A stretch of 64,000 nt of DNA from Polyangiaceae bacterium (lineage in GTDB: Bacteria; Myxococcota_A; Polyangia; Polyangiales; Polyangiaceae): NCBI GenBank assembly GCA_016715885.1, contig JADJXL010000020.1, positions 930,001-994,000 on the forward strand, written 5' to 3'. A model generated the notes under the pieces. It saw nothing but the letters and a program-made list of their open reading frames with translations. It did not search any database and was not told the DNA's origin. Numbering within the stretch: the stretch's first letter is position 1; every line of letters starts with the position of its first letter. Positions 29,020-39,164 of the stretch are shown one piece after another. The position numbers were made by a program, and so were the translations under genes.

Positions 29020-31467
29020 ATGTCGGATCACGACTTCTCGCTGGCGTGCGAAGCGATCGCTGGAGCCGGCAACCCATGGCAGCACCTGCGCGTCGTGCAC
29101 TTCCGCGGACGCGAAGCCATTTCGGAGCCGTTCCGCTACGACATCACGCTGCTCGCCAAAGGTTCGGCTGGTGAAATGGATCCCCGAGATCTCGTCGGCA
29201 AGCGAGCGTCGCTACGTATCGCGACGTTGTCCGTCCCGACATGGAAGATCGTGCACGGCATCGTCGAAGAAGCCGAAGACCTGTACGACGTACCCGAAGG
29301 CACGCTCGTTCGCATCGTCCTCGCGCCGCCTTGGGCGCGTGCGATGCATCGGCAAAGGTGCCGGGTTTTTCTTAATAAAACCCTGCGACGCATCATCACC
29401 AACGTCCTCGAAGGCGATCCGCTCGTCGAGCGCAGCGACGACGACGTCGAGCCCGACGATGGAGCGCCAACCTATACGCCAGCACGTGAACGTTTCACCT
29501 GGCGCGTTCACGACACCTCACGCATCGACAACGTCCGCGCGCGTCCGTTTGTCGTGCAGTACAACGAGAGCGACTTCGCGTTCGTCTCGCGACTGCTCGA
29601 GGAAGAAGGCATCGGGTACCACTTCGAACACGGCAGCGACACGTGCCTGCTCGTGCTCACCGATCACGATGGCGGCCGCGCGCGGCTCGTGCCCGACGCA
29701 CCTCTTGGCGCAGCAGTCCCTGGCCGAAAAATGGACGCCGTGCGTCTGGGCGCACGACTGCGCCCAACGAAGGTCATCCTCGATGATCACGACTGGAGAA
29801 AACCGGACCTCGACATGACCACGGACGCAGGCGACGCCGCAGGCGAGCTTGCCGAGTACCACTACCCTGGGAGCTACTTCGACGCGCCTCTGCAAGGCAA
29901 ACCGGTCGCTCTTGCACGCGTCGATCGTTACGGAATCGAAGCAAAGTACGGCGTCGCTTCAGGCTCGGTTCGACTGCTCTCCGCAGGCTCCGTGTTCAAG
30001 CTCCTGCACGACGTGCACGATGGCGAGTACCTCGTCACGTCCGTCGACGTGCGCGGCGAGCAGCAAGGCGTGGTCTCGCAGCCCTCCGGAGGCCAATTCG
30101 TTCCATGGACAGCGCACTTCGAGCTTGCGCGACGTGGCGCAGGATCCGCCGTCGAAGACTCGCGCTTCCGTCCCGCTCGCCTCACGTCGAAGCCACGCAT
30201 CAAAGGTGTGCAAACGGCGGTCGTCACCGCGGATCCGGGTTCTGCCGGCGCCGAGATCAATGTCGGCGGTCCCGATGGAATCAACATTGGATGCGTGCGC
30301 GTGCGGTTCCGCTGGGATGGCGACGCAGCGCGCCTCGCGAGCGAGCCATCGAGCTGTTGGGTGCGCGTGAGCCAAGTGTTCGCCGGTGCTGGCCAAGGCG
30401 CGGTGTTTCATCCGCGCGTGGGCGACGAAGTGCTCGTCGACTTCGACGATGGCGATCCCGACAGGCCCGTCGTCGTCGGGCGTGTGTACAACGGAGCGAA
30501 CTTGCCCGCCCGATCCGGGGCGCCGGAAAGCTCGATGAAGTCGCTGTCGACACCGGGAGGCGGGACGTACAACGAAATCATGTTCGGTGACACAGCCGGT
30601 AGCGAGCTGCTTCATTACTTCGCCGGCAAGGATCAAAAGACCGACGTCGCGAACATGCGCAGGGAATCGATCGTCGCGAATGCAACGATGATCGTGGGCG
30701 CGAACAACACCGAGATCACTGGAGGATCCCGCACGGAGAGCGTCGGAGCCAATGACACGCTCACGATTGGCGCAAACCAGGACATCATGATTGGTGGCAA
30801 TTCCGCGATGCGCATGGGTGGCAATCACGAGCACACCGCGGGGGCCAACGAGGTCAACACCGTGGGCGTGTCGCAGTCGATCCTCATAGGCGGCAATGTG
30901 AGCGAAACCGTCGGTGGGACCGTCACGGAAACCTATGGAGCGTCTCGTAAAACGAATATTGGAGGCGCCATGGCTGAAAGCTTTGGCGGAATGCTCTCGG
31001 TGTCCGTCGGTGGAAATGTCGACGAAAAATGTGCATCGCATTCGCTCGACGTGAGCGCATCGCGTTTCATAGCCATTGCGGGGAACGAAACGAACACCAT
31101 CGGCGGTAGCAATTCAACGGTCGTGGGATCTTTCTCGCTCGAGGCCAGTGGCGGAGCGCAAAACCTCACGGTGAGCGGCAACATCATTCGAAATGGCCCA
31201 TTCCACCTCACGGCATCGGCTTATGAAGAGGACATCAAGGCCGTCAAAGCCAACGCCAAACTCACGAACATGTCGATCAGCGTCATTACACTGAGGGCCA
31301 TTGGCATGACCCGCGACGTGATGGGAATTTGCAATTACAAGTTCGGCGCAAAACCGAACAAGTGGGGTTTCAAGGACGAATTCGATGGTGGCACCATCAT
31401 CGTCGCGCCGGTGGGCATCTTGGCCTCGGGCGCGCACCACGCAGGTGGCGGGCCGGACATCAATTGA
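29020..31467 (+). CDS. vgrG: Type VI secretion spike protein VgrG (first paralogue)
   Basis: 815 residues. Residues ~1-390 form the gp27-like base, including VVQYNESDFAFVSRLLEEEGIGYHFEH. An OB-fold gp5-like domain at ~405-495 contains GCVRVRFRWDGD, SSCWVRVSQ and VGDEVLVDFDDGDPDRPVVVGRVYNG. A beta-helix spike of 8-residue repeats of the type (I/V)GxNxxxx covers ~515-690. The last ~100 residues are unlike the repeats and unlike the two other paralogues. VgrG trimers cap the contractile tube and carry effectors through their tails. GAGGGAAC precedes the ATG. Confidence 0.95.
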   Translation: MSDHDFSLACEAIAGAGNPWQHLRVVHFRGREAISEPFRYDITLLAKGSAGEMDPRDLVGKRASLRIATLSVPTWKIVHGIVEEAEDLYDVPEGTLVRIVLAPPWARAMHRQRCRVFLNKTLRRIITNVLEGDPLVERSDDDVEPDDGAPTYTPARERFTWRVHDTSRIDNVRARPFVVQYNESDFAFVSRLLEEEGIGYHFEHGSDTCLLVLTDHDGGRARLVPDAPLGAAVPGRKMDAVRLGARLRPTKVILDDHDWRKPDLDMTTDAGDAAGELAEYHYPGSYFDAPLQGKPVALARVDRYGIEAKYGVASGSVRLLSAGSVFKLLHDVHDGEYLVTSVDVRGEQQGVVSQPSGGQFVPWTAHFELARRGAGSAVEDSRFRPARLTSKPRIKGVQTAVVTADPGSAGAEINVGGPDGINIGCVRVRFRWDGDAARLASEPSSCWVRVSQVFAGAGQGAVFHPRVGDEVLVDFDDGDPDRPVVVGRVYNGANLPARSGAPESSMKSLSTPGGGTYNEIMFGDTAGSELLHYFAGKDQKTDVANMRRESIVANATMIVGANNTEITGGSRTESVGANDTLTIGANQDIMIGGNSAMRMGGNHEHTAGANEVNTVGVSQSILIGGNVSETVGGTVTETYGASRKTNIGGAMAESFGGMLSVSVGGNVDEKCASHSLDVSASRFIAIAGNETNTIGGSNSTVVGSFSLEASGGAQNLTVSGNIIRNGPFHLTASAYEEDIKAVKANAKLTNMSISVITLRAIGMTRDVMGICNYKFGAKPNKWGFKDEFDGGTIIVAPVGILASGAHHAGGGPDIN

Positions 31468-31499
31468 TTGTGCGTGATTCACGAGCGTTGGGGTAACTC

Positions 31500-33950
31500 A
31501 TGAGCAGCTACGATTTTACTTTTGCATGCGAAGGGATAGGCGGAATCGCCCAAGCATGGGATCCCCTTCGTGTCGTGCGGTTTCGCGGCACCGAAGCGCT
31601 TTCGACTCCCTATCGATACGACGTCACGCTGCTCGATGTGGCCGCCATGATTCCCGTCGGCGAGCTCATTGGCAAACGAGCGTCCCTGCGCATTGCAACG
31701 TCGTCGGTGCCCGCCTACAAGACCGTGCACGGCATCGTCACGGAAGCCGAGGAAATCAGCACATTGCCCGAGGGACGCACCTTGCGCGTGATCATCGAGC
31801 CTCCGTGGACGCGAGCGAAACACAAAAGGCATTGTCGCATTTTTTTGCAAAAATCGCTACGCCACATCGTCGAGTCGGTCTTGCAATCCGATAAACTATT
31901 AAAGAAAGCCAATTCAGAGGAGCTCGGCCCCGACCTCGGCGGAATCGATTTCACCCCCGCACTCGAAACATTTGCGTGGCGCATCGTCGATACCCAGCGC
32001 CTCGACGACGCCCGCGTATCCCCATTCGTCGTGCAATACAACGAGAGCGACTTTGCTTTCGTCTCGCGGCTGCTCGAAGCGGAAGGCATCAGTTATCACT
32101 TCGAACATGGCGCCGATACGGTATTGCTCGTCTTCAGCGATTCAGATAGCGGCAAACCTCGCTTGACGCCGGCCGTCGTCGGTACCGGCATCAATGGCCG
32201 GGAGATTCGCGGCTTCTTCACAGGCGCAAGGCTGAAACCCGCAGCCGTGACGCTTGGCGATTACAATTGGAAGCAACCCGATGTGAACATGTCGGCATCG
32301 GCGGGCTCGAAAGGCGCGGATTCATTCGAACAAGTTTACCCGGGCGGCTATCCGGACCACGCGAACCAAGGTGCGCCGCTCGCTCACGTGCTGCTCGGCA
32401 GGCACAAAACGGAAGCGCGATTTGCTCGTGGTAATGGCTGGCTGCGCGTACTCGGCGCGGGCAGCATCTTCGAGCTCGAGCACAAGACTGCGCGATTCGA
32501 AGGTGAATACCTCGTCACGTCGCTCGACGTGCAAGCTGAACAAGCAGGCGTGCTCCAAAGTAACCCTGCTGGCTCCATCGAACCATTTGCGGCGAGCTTC
32601 GTATGCGCCCGTCGCGGCAGCGGAAAAGCCGTGGAGGACAGCGGATTTCGACCGGCGCATTCGACACCGCGTCCCCAAATCGTTGGATCTCAAACGGCCA
32701 TCGTCACGGCTGAACCATCCGCATCGGGAGCCGAAATCAACGTCGGTGGGCCTGCGGGCACGGACATTGGTTGCGTGCGGCTCAGGTTTCACTGGGATAC
32801 GGATTCGGCGCGACTTGCGAAAGAGCCTTCGAGCTGTTGGGTGCGCGTCAATGAACCATTTGCGGGCAGCGGAATGGGTGGCGTTTGGCATCCACGCGTG
32901 GGCACCGAGGTCATCGTCGAATTCGAGGACGGCAATCCCGATAGGCCCGTCGTCGTCGGACGCGTCTACAATGGCATTCATCGTCCCTACCACGGCGGAG
33001 CGCCCAACATCAGCACGCTGAAATCGAATGCGAGCCCCGGTGGAGCCGTACACAATGAAATCACCTTCGACGATACCGCCGGCGGCGAGCTCATTTATAC
33101 GAACGCCGGCAAGGACATGGAAACCGACGTCGGCAACGATCGCGTCGAGACCGTAGCAGCAAATGCATTCATGAAGGTCGGCGGCAACGACACGGAGACG
33201 ATTGGCGCCAATTGCAGCGTGACCATTGGTGTCAATGAAATGGTCACCGTCGGTGGAAATGACACGGCAACGATCGCAGGCAACGTGTCGACCGCCATCG
33301 GCGCGAACAGCATGACGATGATTGGCGGCAACGAAGCGCACGTCGTGGGCGCGAATCAATCGATCATCATTGGTGCGAATCACACCGAGGTCGTCGGTGG
33401 CAATTTGTCCGAGAAAATCGGCGGTACGCTCACGACGACCGTCGCTGCGGCTGAAAGCCAATCCATTGGTGCGGACCGATCGACGACCATTGCGGGAGCG
33501 CACACGCAATCATTTGGCGCCACGCACGTGAAAATCGTCGATGGCAACCGAAGCCTGGAATGCGCCGATCTCACGACGGACATCGGCGGATCGTCGATCC
33601 GGCTCGTGGGTGGTTCGATCACCACGACCGTCGGGGGCGAGCACACCATGAACACCGGTGCCGGTGCCATTTTCCTGGCCCCCAAATACAGCGCGCTCGA
33701 TTCCAATCGCAGCGACGTCGACACGACCAAAATCAAAATCACAGGACTCACGCTCACGATTGGCGGAATTCAACTCGGCGCTTCGGGATCCATGTCCGTC
33801 ACCGCCGCCGTCAATGCCAATCTCGGGGGACTCAGCTTGGAGTTTTACGGCGCCAAACTACACGTCTACGGCCTTCTCACCGGGTGCAATGGAGGCGACG
33901 TGCAAAACAATGGCATCAAGACTCGGGCTGGATTCAACATTTATCTTTGA
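31500..33950 (+). CDS. vgrG: Type VI secretion spike protein VgrG (second paralogue)
   Basis: 816 residues with the same three-part plan: gp27-like base with FVVQYNESDFAFVSRLLEAEGISYHFEHG, gp5-like OB domain with GTEVIVEFEDGNPDRPVVVGRVYNG, and an octapeptide beta-helix (for example GGNDTETIGANCSVTIGVNEMVTVGGND). The tail, from about residue 715, is Gly/Leu-rich with KIKITGLTLTIGGIQLGASG and differs from its neighbours. It starts 32 bases after the first vgrG and is probably co-transcribed. Confidence 0.95.
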   Translation: MSSYDFTFACEGIGGIAQAWDPLRVVRFRGTEALSTPYRYDVTLLDVAAMIPVGELIGKRASLRIATSSVPAYKTVHGIVTEAEEISTLPEGRTLRVIIEPPWTRAKHKRHCRIFLQKSLRHIVESVLQSDKLLKKANSEELGPDLGGIDFTPALETFAWRIVDTQRLDDARVSPFVVQYNESDFAFVSRLLEAEGISYHFEHGADTVLLVFSDSDSGKPRLTPAVVGTGINGREIRGFFTGARLKPAAVTLGDYNWKQPDVNMSASAGSKGADSFEQVYPGGYPDHANQGAPLAHVLLGRHKTEARFARGNGWLRVLGAGSIFELEHKTARFEGEYLVTSLDVQAEQAGVLQSNPAGSIEPFAASFVCARRGSGKAVEDSGFRPAHSTPRPQIVGSQTAIVTAEPSASGAEINVGGPAGTDIGCVRLRFHWDTDSARLAKEPSSCWVRVNEPFAGSGMGGVWHPRVGTEVIVEFEDGNPDRPVVVGRVYNGIHRPYHGGAPNISTLKSNASPGGAVHNEITFDDTAGGELIYTNAGKDMETDVGNDRVETVAANAFMKVGGNDTETIGANCSVTIGVNEMVTVGGNDTATIAGNVSTAIGANSMTMIGGNEAHVVGANQSIIIGANHTEVVGGNLSEKIGGTLTTTVAAAESQSIGADRSTTIAGAHTQSFGATHVKIVDGNRSLECADLTTDIGGSSIRLVGGSITTTVGGEHTMNTGAGAIFLAPKYSALDSNRSDVDTTKIKITGLTLTIGGIQLGASGSMSVTAAVNANLGGLSLEFYGAKLHVYGLLTGCNGGDVQNNGIKTRAGFNIYL

Positions 33951-33970
33951 CGCTTGATCGAGGGCAAGCC

Positions 33971-36424
33971 ATGAACGGCAATGATTTTCAATTCGCAGTG
34001 GAAGGCATGACCTCCGTCGAGGGGCCGTGGAAATACCTTCGAGTCGTCCGCGCCTCGGGCGAAGAAGCGATGAGCCGGCTGTTTCGTTATGAAGTCATTG
34101 CTTTGCTGAAGGGCGATGATGCCGACCCACAGGATTTCGTCGGCAAACGCGCGAGCTTGCGAATTGCGACGCTTTCGGAGCCGGCCTATCGGCTCGTGCA
34201 CGGCGTCGTCACCGAAGCCGAAGATGCCGGTCTCGACGCCCAAGGCCCCATTTACCGAATCGTCGTCGAACCACCTCTGGTCCGCGCACGTTATCGCAAG
34301 CGTTACCGCATTTTCCTCGACAAAACGTTGCGACGGATCATCGAAACGGTGTTGCAAGCCGATGCTGGTATGGCGCTCGTTTCCGGCTCCCAGCTCGAAC
34401 CGCCCACGAGCGGACCGACGTATCAACCGGCTGCGGAACGTTTTACGTGGCGCATTTCATCGAGCGCGCGCCTGGACGACCCGAAAGCCCGCCCGTACGT
34501 CGTCCAATACGGCGAAAGCGACCTCGATTTCGTTTCGCGACTTCTCGAAGAAGAGGGCATCAGCTACCATTTCGAGCACAATGACGACGCAAGTTTGCTC
34601 GTCCTGTCGGACAAGGACTTTGGCCGGCCTCGCGTGCCGTTCGATGATACGTTCGGCCCAGGCAAAGCCGGTCGAGCCATTGGGCAATTCCGCGTTGGAG
34701 GAAGGCTGCGCGCATCGAGCGTGCAATTGGGCGAATACAATTGGGAAAAACCTGCCGCCGACATGAGCGCGAAAGCGAATGCCAAGGCGGGCAGCGATTT
34801 GTCCGAGTATTCGTATCCAGGCGGGTACCTCGAGAGCGCGGAGCTCGGCAAGCCACTCGCATTCGTCAAAGTCGAAGCGCTGCACACCGAAGCATCGTTT
34901 GCCCACGGACAAGGCACGACGCGGGTATTGGCTCCGGGCGCCATTTTCACGCTCGAACACCCGAAAGCGCGTTACGACGGCGAATACCTCGTAACGGGTA
35001 CGCTCGTACGGGCCTATCAACATGGCGTTCTGTCCGTGGATCCGCCGGATGCGCCGGCCGAGCCTTATCACGTGCAACTGCAATGCGCATGTCGCGGGCG
35101 CGGCAAGGACGTTTCCGAAAGCCTATTTCGCCCGCCTCGATCGACGCCGAAGCCGCGCATTTTCGGGACTCAAACCGCGTTCGTCACCGCGGAACCCGGC
35201 GCCGCCGGAGAAATCAACATTGGCGGTCCAGGCTCGATTGGTTGCGTTCGCGTCGCTTTCCATTGGGATACGGAGAAATCACGCCTCGCCAAAGAACCGT
35301 CGAGCAAGTGGGTTCGCGTGAGTGAGCCATTTGCACGCGGCGGTCAAGGCGGAATCTGGCATCCACGCATCGGCACCGAGGTCATTGTCGAATTCGAGGA
35401 AGGTGATCCGGATAGGCCCGTCGTAACGGGTCGCGTCTACAATGGCAAAAATCGTCCGGCGCAAACGGCGCCCACGCATAGCACGATGTGGTCTCTTTCG
35501 ACACCGGGCGGCGGCGTTCGTAATGAAATCAGTTTCGAGGACACCGCCGGCAGTGAGCGAATTTACACGAATGCCGGCAAGAACATGACGGCGGACGTCG
35601 GCAACAATCGCACCGAAAACGTGGGTGCAAACGCATTCATGACCGTCGGGAGCAACGACACGGAGCTCATTGGAGCAAACCAAACCATTCAAATCGGCGG
35701 AAACGACACGCTCGACGTCGGCGCCAATCAAACCGAAACCATCGGCGCCAACCAATCTCGCGTCATTGGCGGCAGTCGCACGATGATGATCGGTGGCAAC
35801 GAAACGCGAAAAAACGGCGCAAATCACGCAAACGTCGTCGGCGCAGCGCTCAATGAGGGCATCGGGGGAAACGTTCTCGAAAACTATGGCGCAGCTCGAA
35901 GCACCAGCATCGGAGCAGCCTTTACCGAGGAAGATGGCGCGACGAGAACGCAGAGCGTTGGCGGCCTCGTCTTCCAGCAATACGGCGGCAATCACACGAC
36001 GACCGTGGGGGGCAATCGCGAAATCAAAACCGGCGGAATGCAGGGTGAATTGGTTGGCGGCAGCGTCACGACGGACATTGCCGCTTCGGAGACGGTCGAC
36101 ATCGGCGCGACGGCCATTCACATTGCAGGCGGTCCCATCACGCACCAGGCCGCCAGCATGGACCTCAATATGCTGGCCAAAGTGCACTTGATCGGCGTCA
36201 AGCTCAATATGTTCGTCGCCGACATGGGAGCCTACGGATCATCGTCGGCATACGGCGTCCTCCGAGCAGCGGTGCGAGGTTCGACCATTGAAGCAGCCGG
36301 ATTCAAAATTGAAAAAACCGGCCTCAAGCTCGACGTTTCCGGCGTAAAACGCACGACCGACGGCGCACGGCTCGCCGCGGTCGGCGTACTCATCCACCCT
36401 TCCGGAATGCACGTCAAAACCTGA
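33971..36424 (+). CDS. vgrG: Type VI secretion spike protein VgrG (third paralogue)
   Basis: 817 residues from ATG 33971, preceded by GAGGGC. The open frame runs back to 33560 but is out of frame with vgrG2 and not coding there. It has a gp27-like base (VVQYGESDLDFVSRLLEEEGISYHFEHNDD), an OB domain (GTEVIVEFEEGDPDRPVVTGRVYNG) and an octapeptide beta-helix with DTLDVGANQTETIGANQ. A third distinct tail contains AAGFKIEKTGLKLDVSGVKRTTDG. The three tails being different, with conserved bases, suggests three cargo specificities. Confidence 0.95.
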   Translation: MNGNDFQFAVEGMTSVEGPWKYLRVVRASGEEAMSRLFRYEVIALLKGDDADPQDFVGKRASLRIATLSEPAYRLVHGVVTEAEDAGLDAQGPIYRIVVEPPLVRARYRKRYRIFLDKTLRRIIETVLQADAGMALVSGSQLEPPTSGPTYQPAAERFTWRISSSARLDDPKARPYVVQYGESDLDFVSRLLEEEGISYHFEHNDDASLLVLSDKDFGRPRVPFDDTFGPGKAGRAIGQFRVGGRLRASSVQLGEYNWEKPAADMSAKANAKAGSDLSEYSYPGGYLESAELGKPLAFVKVEALHTEASFAHGQGTTRVLAPGAIFTLEHPKARYDGEYLVTGTLVRAYQHGVLSVDPPDAPAEPYHVQLQCACRGRGKDVSESLFRPPRSTPKPRIFGTQTAFVTAEPGAAGEINIGGPGSIGCVRVAFHWDTEKSRLAKEPSSKWVRVSEPFARGGQGGIWHPRIGTEVIVEFEEGDPDRPVVTGRVYNGKNRPAQTAPTHSTMWSLSTPGGGVRNEISFEDTAGSERIYTNAGKNMTADVGNNRTENVGANAFMTVGSNDTELIGANQTIQIGGNDTLDVGANQTETIGANQSRVIGGSRTMMIGGNETRKNGANHANVVGAALNEGIGGNVLENYGAARSTSIGAAFTEEDGATRTQSVGGLVFQQYGGNHTTTVGGNREIKTGGMQGELVGGSVTTDIAASETVDIGATAIHIAGGPITHQAASMDLNMLAKVHLIGVKLNMFVADMGAYGSSSAYGVLRAAVRGSTIEAAGFKIEKTGLKLDVSGVKRTTDGARLAAVGVLIHPSGMHVKT

Positions 36425-36452
36425 TGAATGCCCGAATGCTCGGAGTTTTCGC

Positions 36453-39164
36453 GTGAAAACGATCAAACCCATGAAGCTCGGCATTCTCACCAGAACGTTC
36501 GAGCTCGATCGTAAACATTACTTCGTTCCAACCGTCCTCGTTTTTTGCGATCTCGGACCCGAGCGTTGCCTTTTCCCCGAAGTCGAATTGTGGCAACTCG
36601 CCGCGAACGAATTGGGCAAAGAAGCCGTCATCGACGAATGCATGCCCAAAGAGCGCGGCGAGCTGCTCGTGCATGGCCGCTGCTTCACCGCAGGTCGCGT
36701 GCCGCGCACCGCGGCCTCCGCGCGCGTAAAAGTTGGCAGCATCGACAAAACTCTTTACGTGATTGGTGATCGCACCTGGCGGCGCGATGGCGTACCGGGC
36801 GAACCACAACCCTTCACCGAAATGCCCATTCATTATTCCCGTGCTTTCGGCGGCGAGGGATACCCGCAGAACCCCATCGGTGTCGGGTTTGCCAAGGCCA
36901 AGGAAAACGGCCAAGAAGTCCACCGCTTGCCGAACATCGAGTTGCCTGGCAAACTCATTCAATCAAAGTCGGACAAACCCACGCCCGCCGGTTTCGGTCC
37001 GTACGATTTGTTATGGGCACAACGCTGGCCCAAAATCGGCACGTACGACACGAAATGGGTTCGCGAACAACTCCCCGGGCTCGCCAAAGACATGGATTTA
37101 TCCATTTGGAATGCAGCGCCCGAAGACCAACAGCTCACATCGGGATTTTTCGAGGGAGTCGAGGACATCCTCATCCAAAACATGCATCCCGACATTCCGC
37201 AAATCGAGGGCCGTTTGCCCGGCGTGATTGGCCGATGTTTCGTCACGCAACGAACGCCAAACGGTGAAGTCTTCTGCGAAATTCCATTGCGGCTCGACAC
37301 CATTCAACTGTTTCCACATCGGCAACGATGCGCCTTGTCATTTCGAGGTTTGTGGCCCATTGCGGAGGACGATGCGGACGACATCGTTCACCTCCTCGTT
37401 GCTTGCGATGATCGCGTAGCCCCGCGGCCCATCGACCATTACCGTGCCGTGCTCGAAAAAAGGCTCGATCCCAAGCGCGAGGTTTCCGAGGCATTCCGAG
37501 ATAGCGATCTCATGCCGCCCAATTTGGGCAAAGGCGTCGGTATGGGCGAGATCGACGCCATGTTCGATCTCACGCGATCGGAAAACCTGCTCCAGAAAAA
37601 CCTTTCCGAACGAGCGCGAAAGGAAGCAGAACGGACACGAGCCGCCATTGTGGAAAGTGGCGGTGATCCGAATAGCATTCCGCCCTACGAGCCACCCAAA
37701 CTCATCGATGGGCCCAGGTTTCAGGATCTATCGGATTTTGTTGATCAATCTCAGCGCGACCTTGCCGAAACGCAAGACAAACTCGATTCGACACAGAAGA
37801 GCATCTTGGAGGCGACGCGCAAGCGCTACGCAGCCGCGGGCGTGGATTACGATGCTGAAATCCGCAAAATGAAAAAGGAAAACGCCGGTCCGCCAAAGTT
37901 TTCCGCTGACAAAGAGCTCGAACGCCTGCGCGACATTCAAACGCTCTGCCGAAACGCAAATATCGAAAGCGCCGACCTCGACGCAGCCCTGGCGAATCCC
38001 GAAACGGAACAAAAGCTGCGCCGTGCCGAGGAAGAAGCCATTGCGGCCTATCGCATGGGCGCGCATCTCGCCGAATATCGTCCGAAGCGCATCACCGAAC
38101 CTGCACGAAGCGAGCTACGCAGGCGCGTCGCAGCAGCCTATGCCGAAGGCCGGAGCTTTGCCAGAGTGGACCTGTGCGGCGCGGATTTGTCGGACATGGA
38201 TCTGCGCGGAATCGACTTGACGGACGCATTCTTGGAAAATGCGACGTTGGCAAGAGCGAACTTATCAGGCGCAAACATGGCGCGCGTCGTCCTTGCCGGG
38301 GCCGATGTATCCGAGACAAACCTTGCACAAACCGATCTTTCCGACGCAAATCTCGGCGAGGCAAACCTGCGCAGCGCCATGCTCGACGACACCAATCTTC
38401 GCGGAGCGATTCTCACCAAGGCCGACTTCACGGGTGCGTCGCTGCGAAACGTGACGTTCGAAATGGCCAATTTGTCGAACGTCGTTCTCGATGGGGCAAC
38501 GCTCACCAAAACACGCTTCGACAAGTGCATTCTTTCGGGCAATCAGCTTCGAGGCTGTGATTTACGCGAAAGCACCTTCATTCACTCCATGTTCGTCGAT
38601 GTGGATTTTCGGTCGGCGAATTTTGCCAATGCCATCGCCGAACACGCATCGTTTGTTCGGTGCATCATGGATGGCGCGTCTTTTTTGCAGGCAAACCTTC
38701 GCGGTATGCGGCTCGCGCCTCCTTGTTCATTCGTTGGAGCGAATTTCCGCGGCGCAGCGCTCGACGCAGCAACACTCCGCGAATGCGATTTCAGCCTCGC
38801 CGATTTCAGCGGCGCAACGCTCAATTCGTCCGACCTCACCAAAGCCATTCTCCGCGAATCGAACCTTTATCGTGTCATCGCGAAAAATGCGCTGTTCTTG
38901 CGAGCTGATCTAACGGGCGCGCAGCTCGTCGCCGCCAACTTGGAAGGTGCCTGCTTCATGAAAGCCAAGCTCCCTCGAGCCGATTTCAAAGGGGCCAATC
39001 TTTTCCGAGCGGACATGCTGCGCGCCATGGGTGACGACAAGACGAGCTTTCATGATGCCAACGTCAAACAAATTCGCGTTTCGCCGAAAGATGCGGCATC
39101 CTCGCCGAATACCGTAGACCCCAGCGCGCGCCTGCGTGCCGCCAAACCGCCCGCAGGAGCATGA
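36453..39164 (+). CDS. DUF2169 domain fused to pentapeptide repeats
   Basis: 903 residues from a GTG start. Residues ~1-300 are a DUF2169 domain (LVHGRCFTA, VIGDRTWRRDG, SRAFGGEGYPQNPIGVG, LPNIELPG, GFGPYDLLWAQRWPKIGTYD). A charged helical middle (~380-540) follows. From ~565 to ~870 there are pentapeptide repeats A(D/N)LSG that should form a right-handed quadrilateral beta-helix. In Agrobacterium a DUF2169 protein is needed to load a specific effector with a DUF4150 PAAR protein onto VgrG, so an adaptor role is likely here. It is coupled by overlap to the next gene. Confidence 0.85.
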   Translation: MKTIKPMKLGILTRTFELDRKHYFVPTVLVFCDLGPERCLFPEVELWQLAANELGKEAVIDECMPKERGELLVHGRCFTAGRVPRTAASARVKVGSIDKTLYVIGDRTWRRDGVPGEPQPFTEMPIHYSRAFGGEGYPQNPIGVGFAKAKENGQEVHRLPNIELPGKLIQSKSDKPTPAGFGPYDLLWAQRWPKIGTYDTKWVREQLPGLAKDMDLSIWNAAPEDQQLTSGFFEGVEDILIQNMHPDIPQIEGRLPGVIGRCFVTQRTPNGEVFCEIPLRLDTIQLFPHRQRCALSFRGLWPIAEDDADDIVHLLVACDDRVAPRPIDHYRAVLEKRLDPKREVSEAFRDSDLMPPNLGKGVGMGEIDAMFDLTRSENLLQKNLSERARKEAERTRAAIVESGGDPNSIPPYEPPKLIDGPRFQDLSDFVDQSQRDLAETQDKLDSTQKSILEATRKRYAAAGVDYDAEIRKMKKENAGPPKFSADKELERLRDIQTLCRNANIESADLDAALANPETEQKLRRAEEEAIAAYRMGAHLAEYRPKRITEPARSELRRRVAAAYAEGRSFARVDLCGADLSDMDLRGIDLTDAFLENATLARANLSGANMARVVLAGADVSETNLAQTDLSDANLGEANLRSAMLDDTNLRGAILTKADFTGASLRNVTFEMANLSNVVLDGATLTKTRFDKCILSGNQLRGCDLRESTFIHSMFVDVDFRSANFANAIAEHASFVRCIMDGASFLQANLRGMRLAPPCSFVGANFRGAALDAATLRECDFSLADFSGATLNSSDLTKAILRESNLYRVIAKNALFLRADLTGAQLVAANLEGACFMKAKLPRADFKGANLFRADMLRAMGDDKTSFHDANVKQIRVSPKDAASSPNTVDPSARLRAAKPPAGA

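Noticed and set aside
29959..31041. Minus-strand 360-codon frame inside vgrG1 and similar frames inside vgrG2 and vgrG3
   Set aside because: Antisense to strongly supported VgrG coding sequence; His/Arg-rich shadow translation.
30700..31100. Repetitive DNA in vgrG genes as a possible tandem repeat or CRISPR-like array
   Set aside because: The periodicity is an 8-residue protein repeat of the VgrG beta-helix with varied DNA, not identical DNA repeats with spacers.
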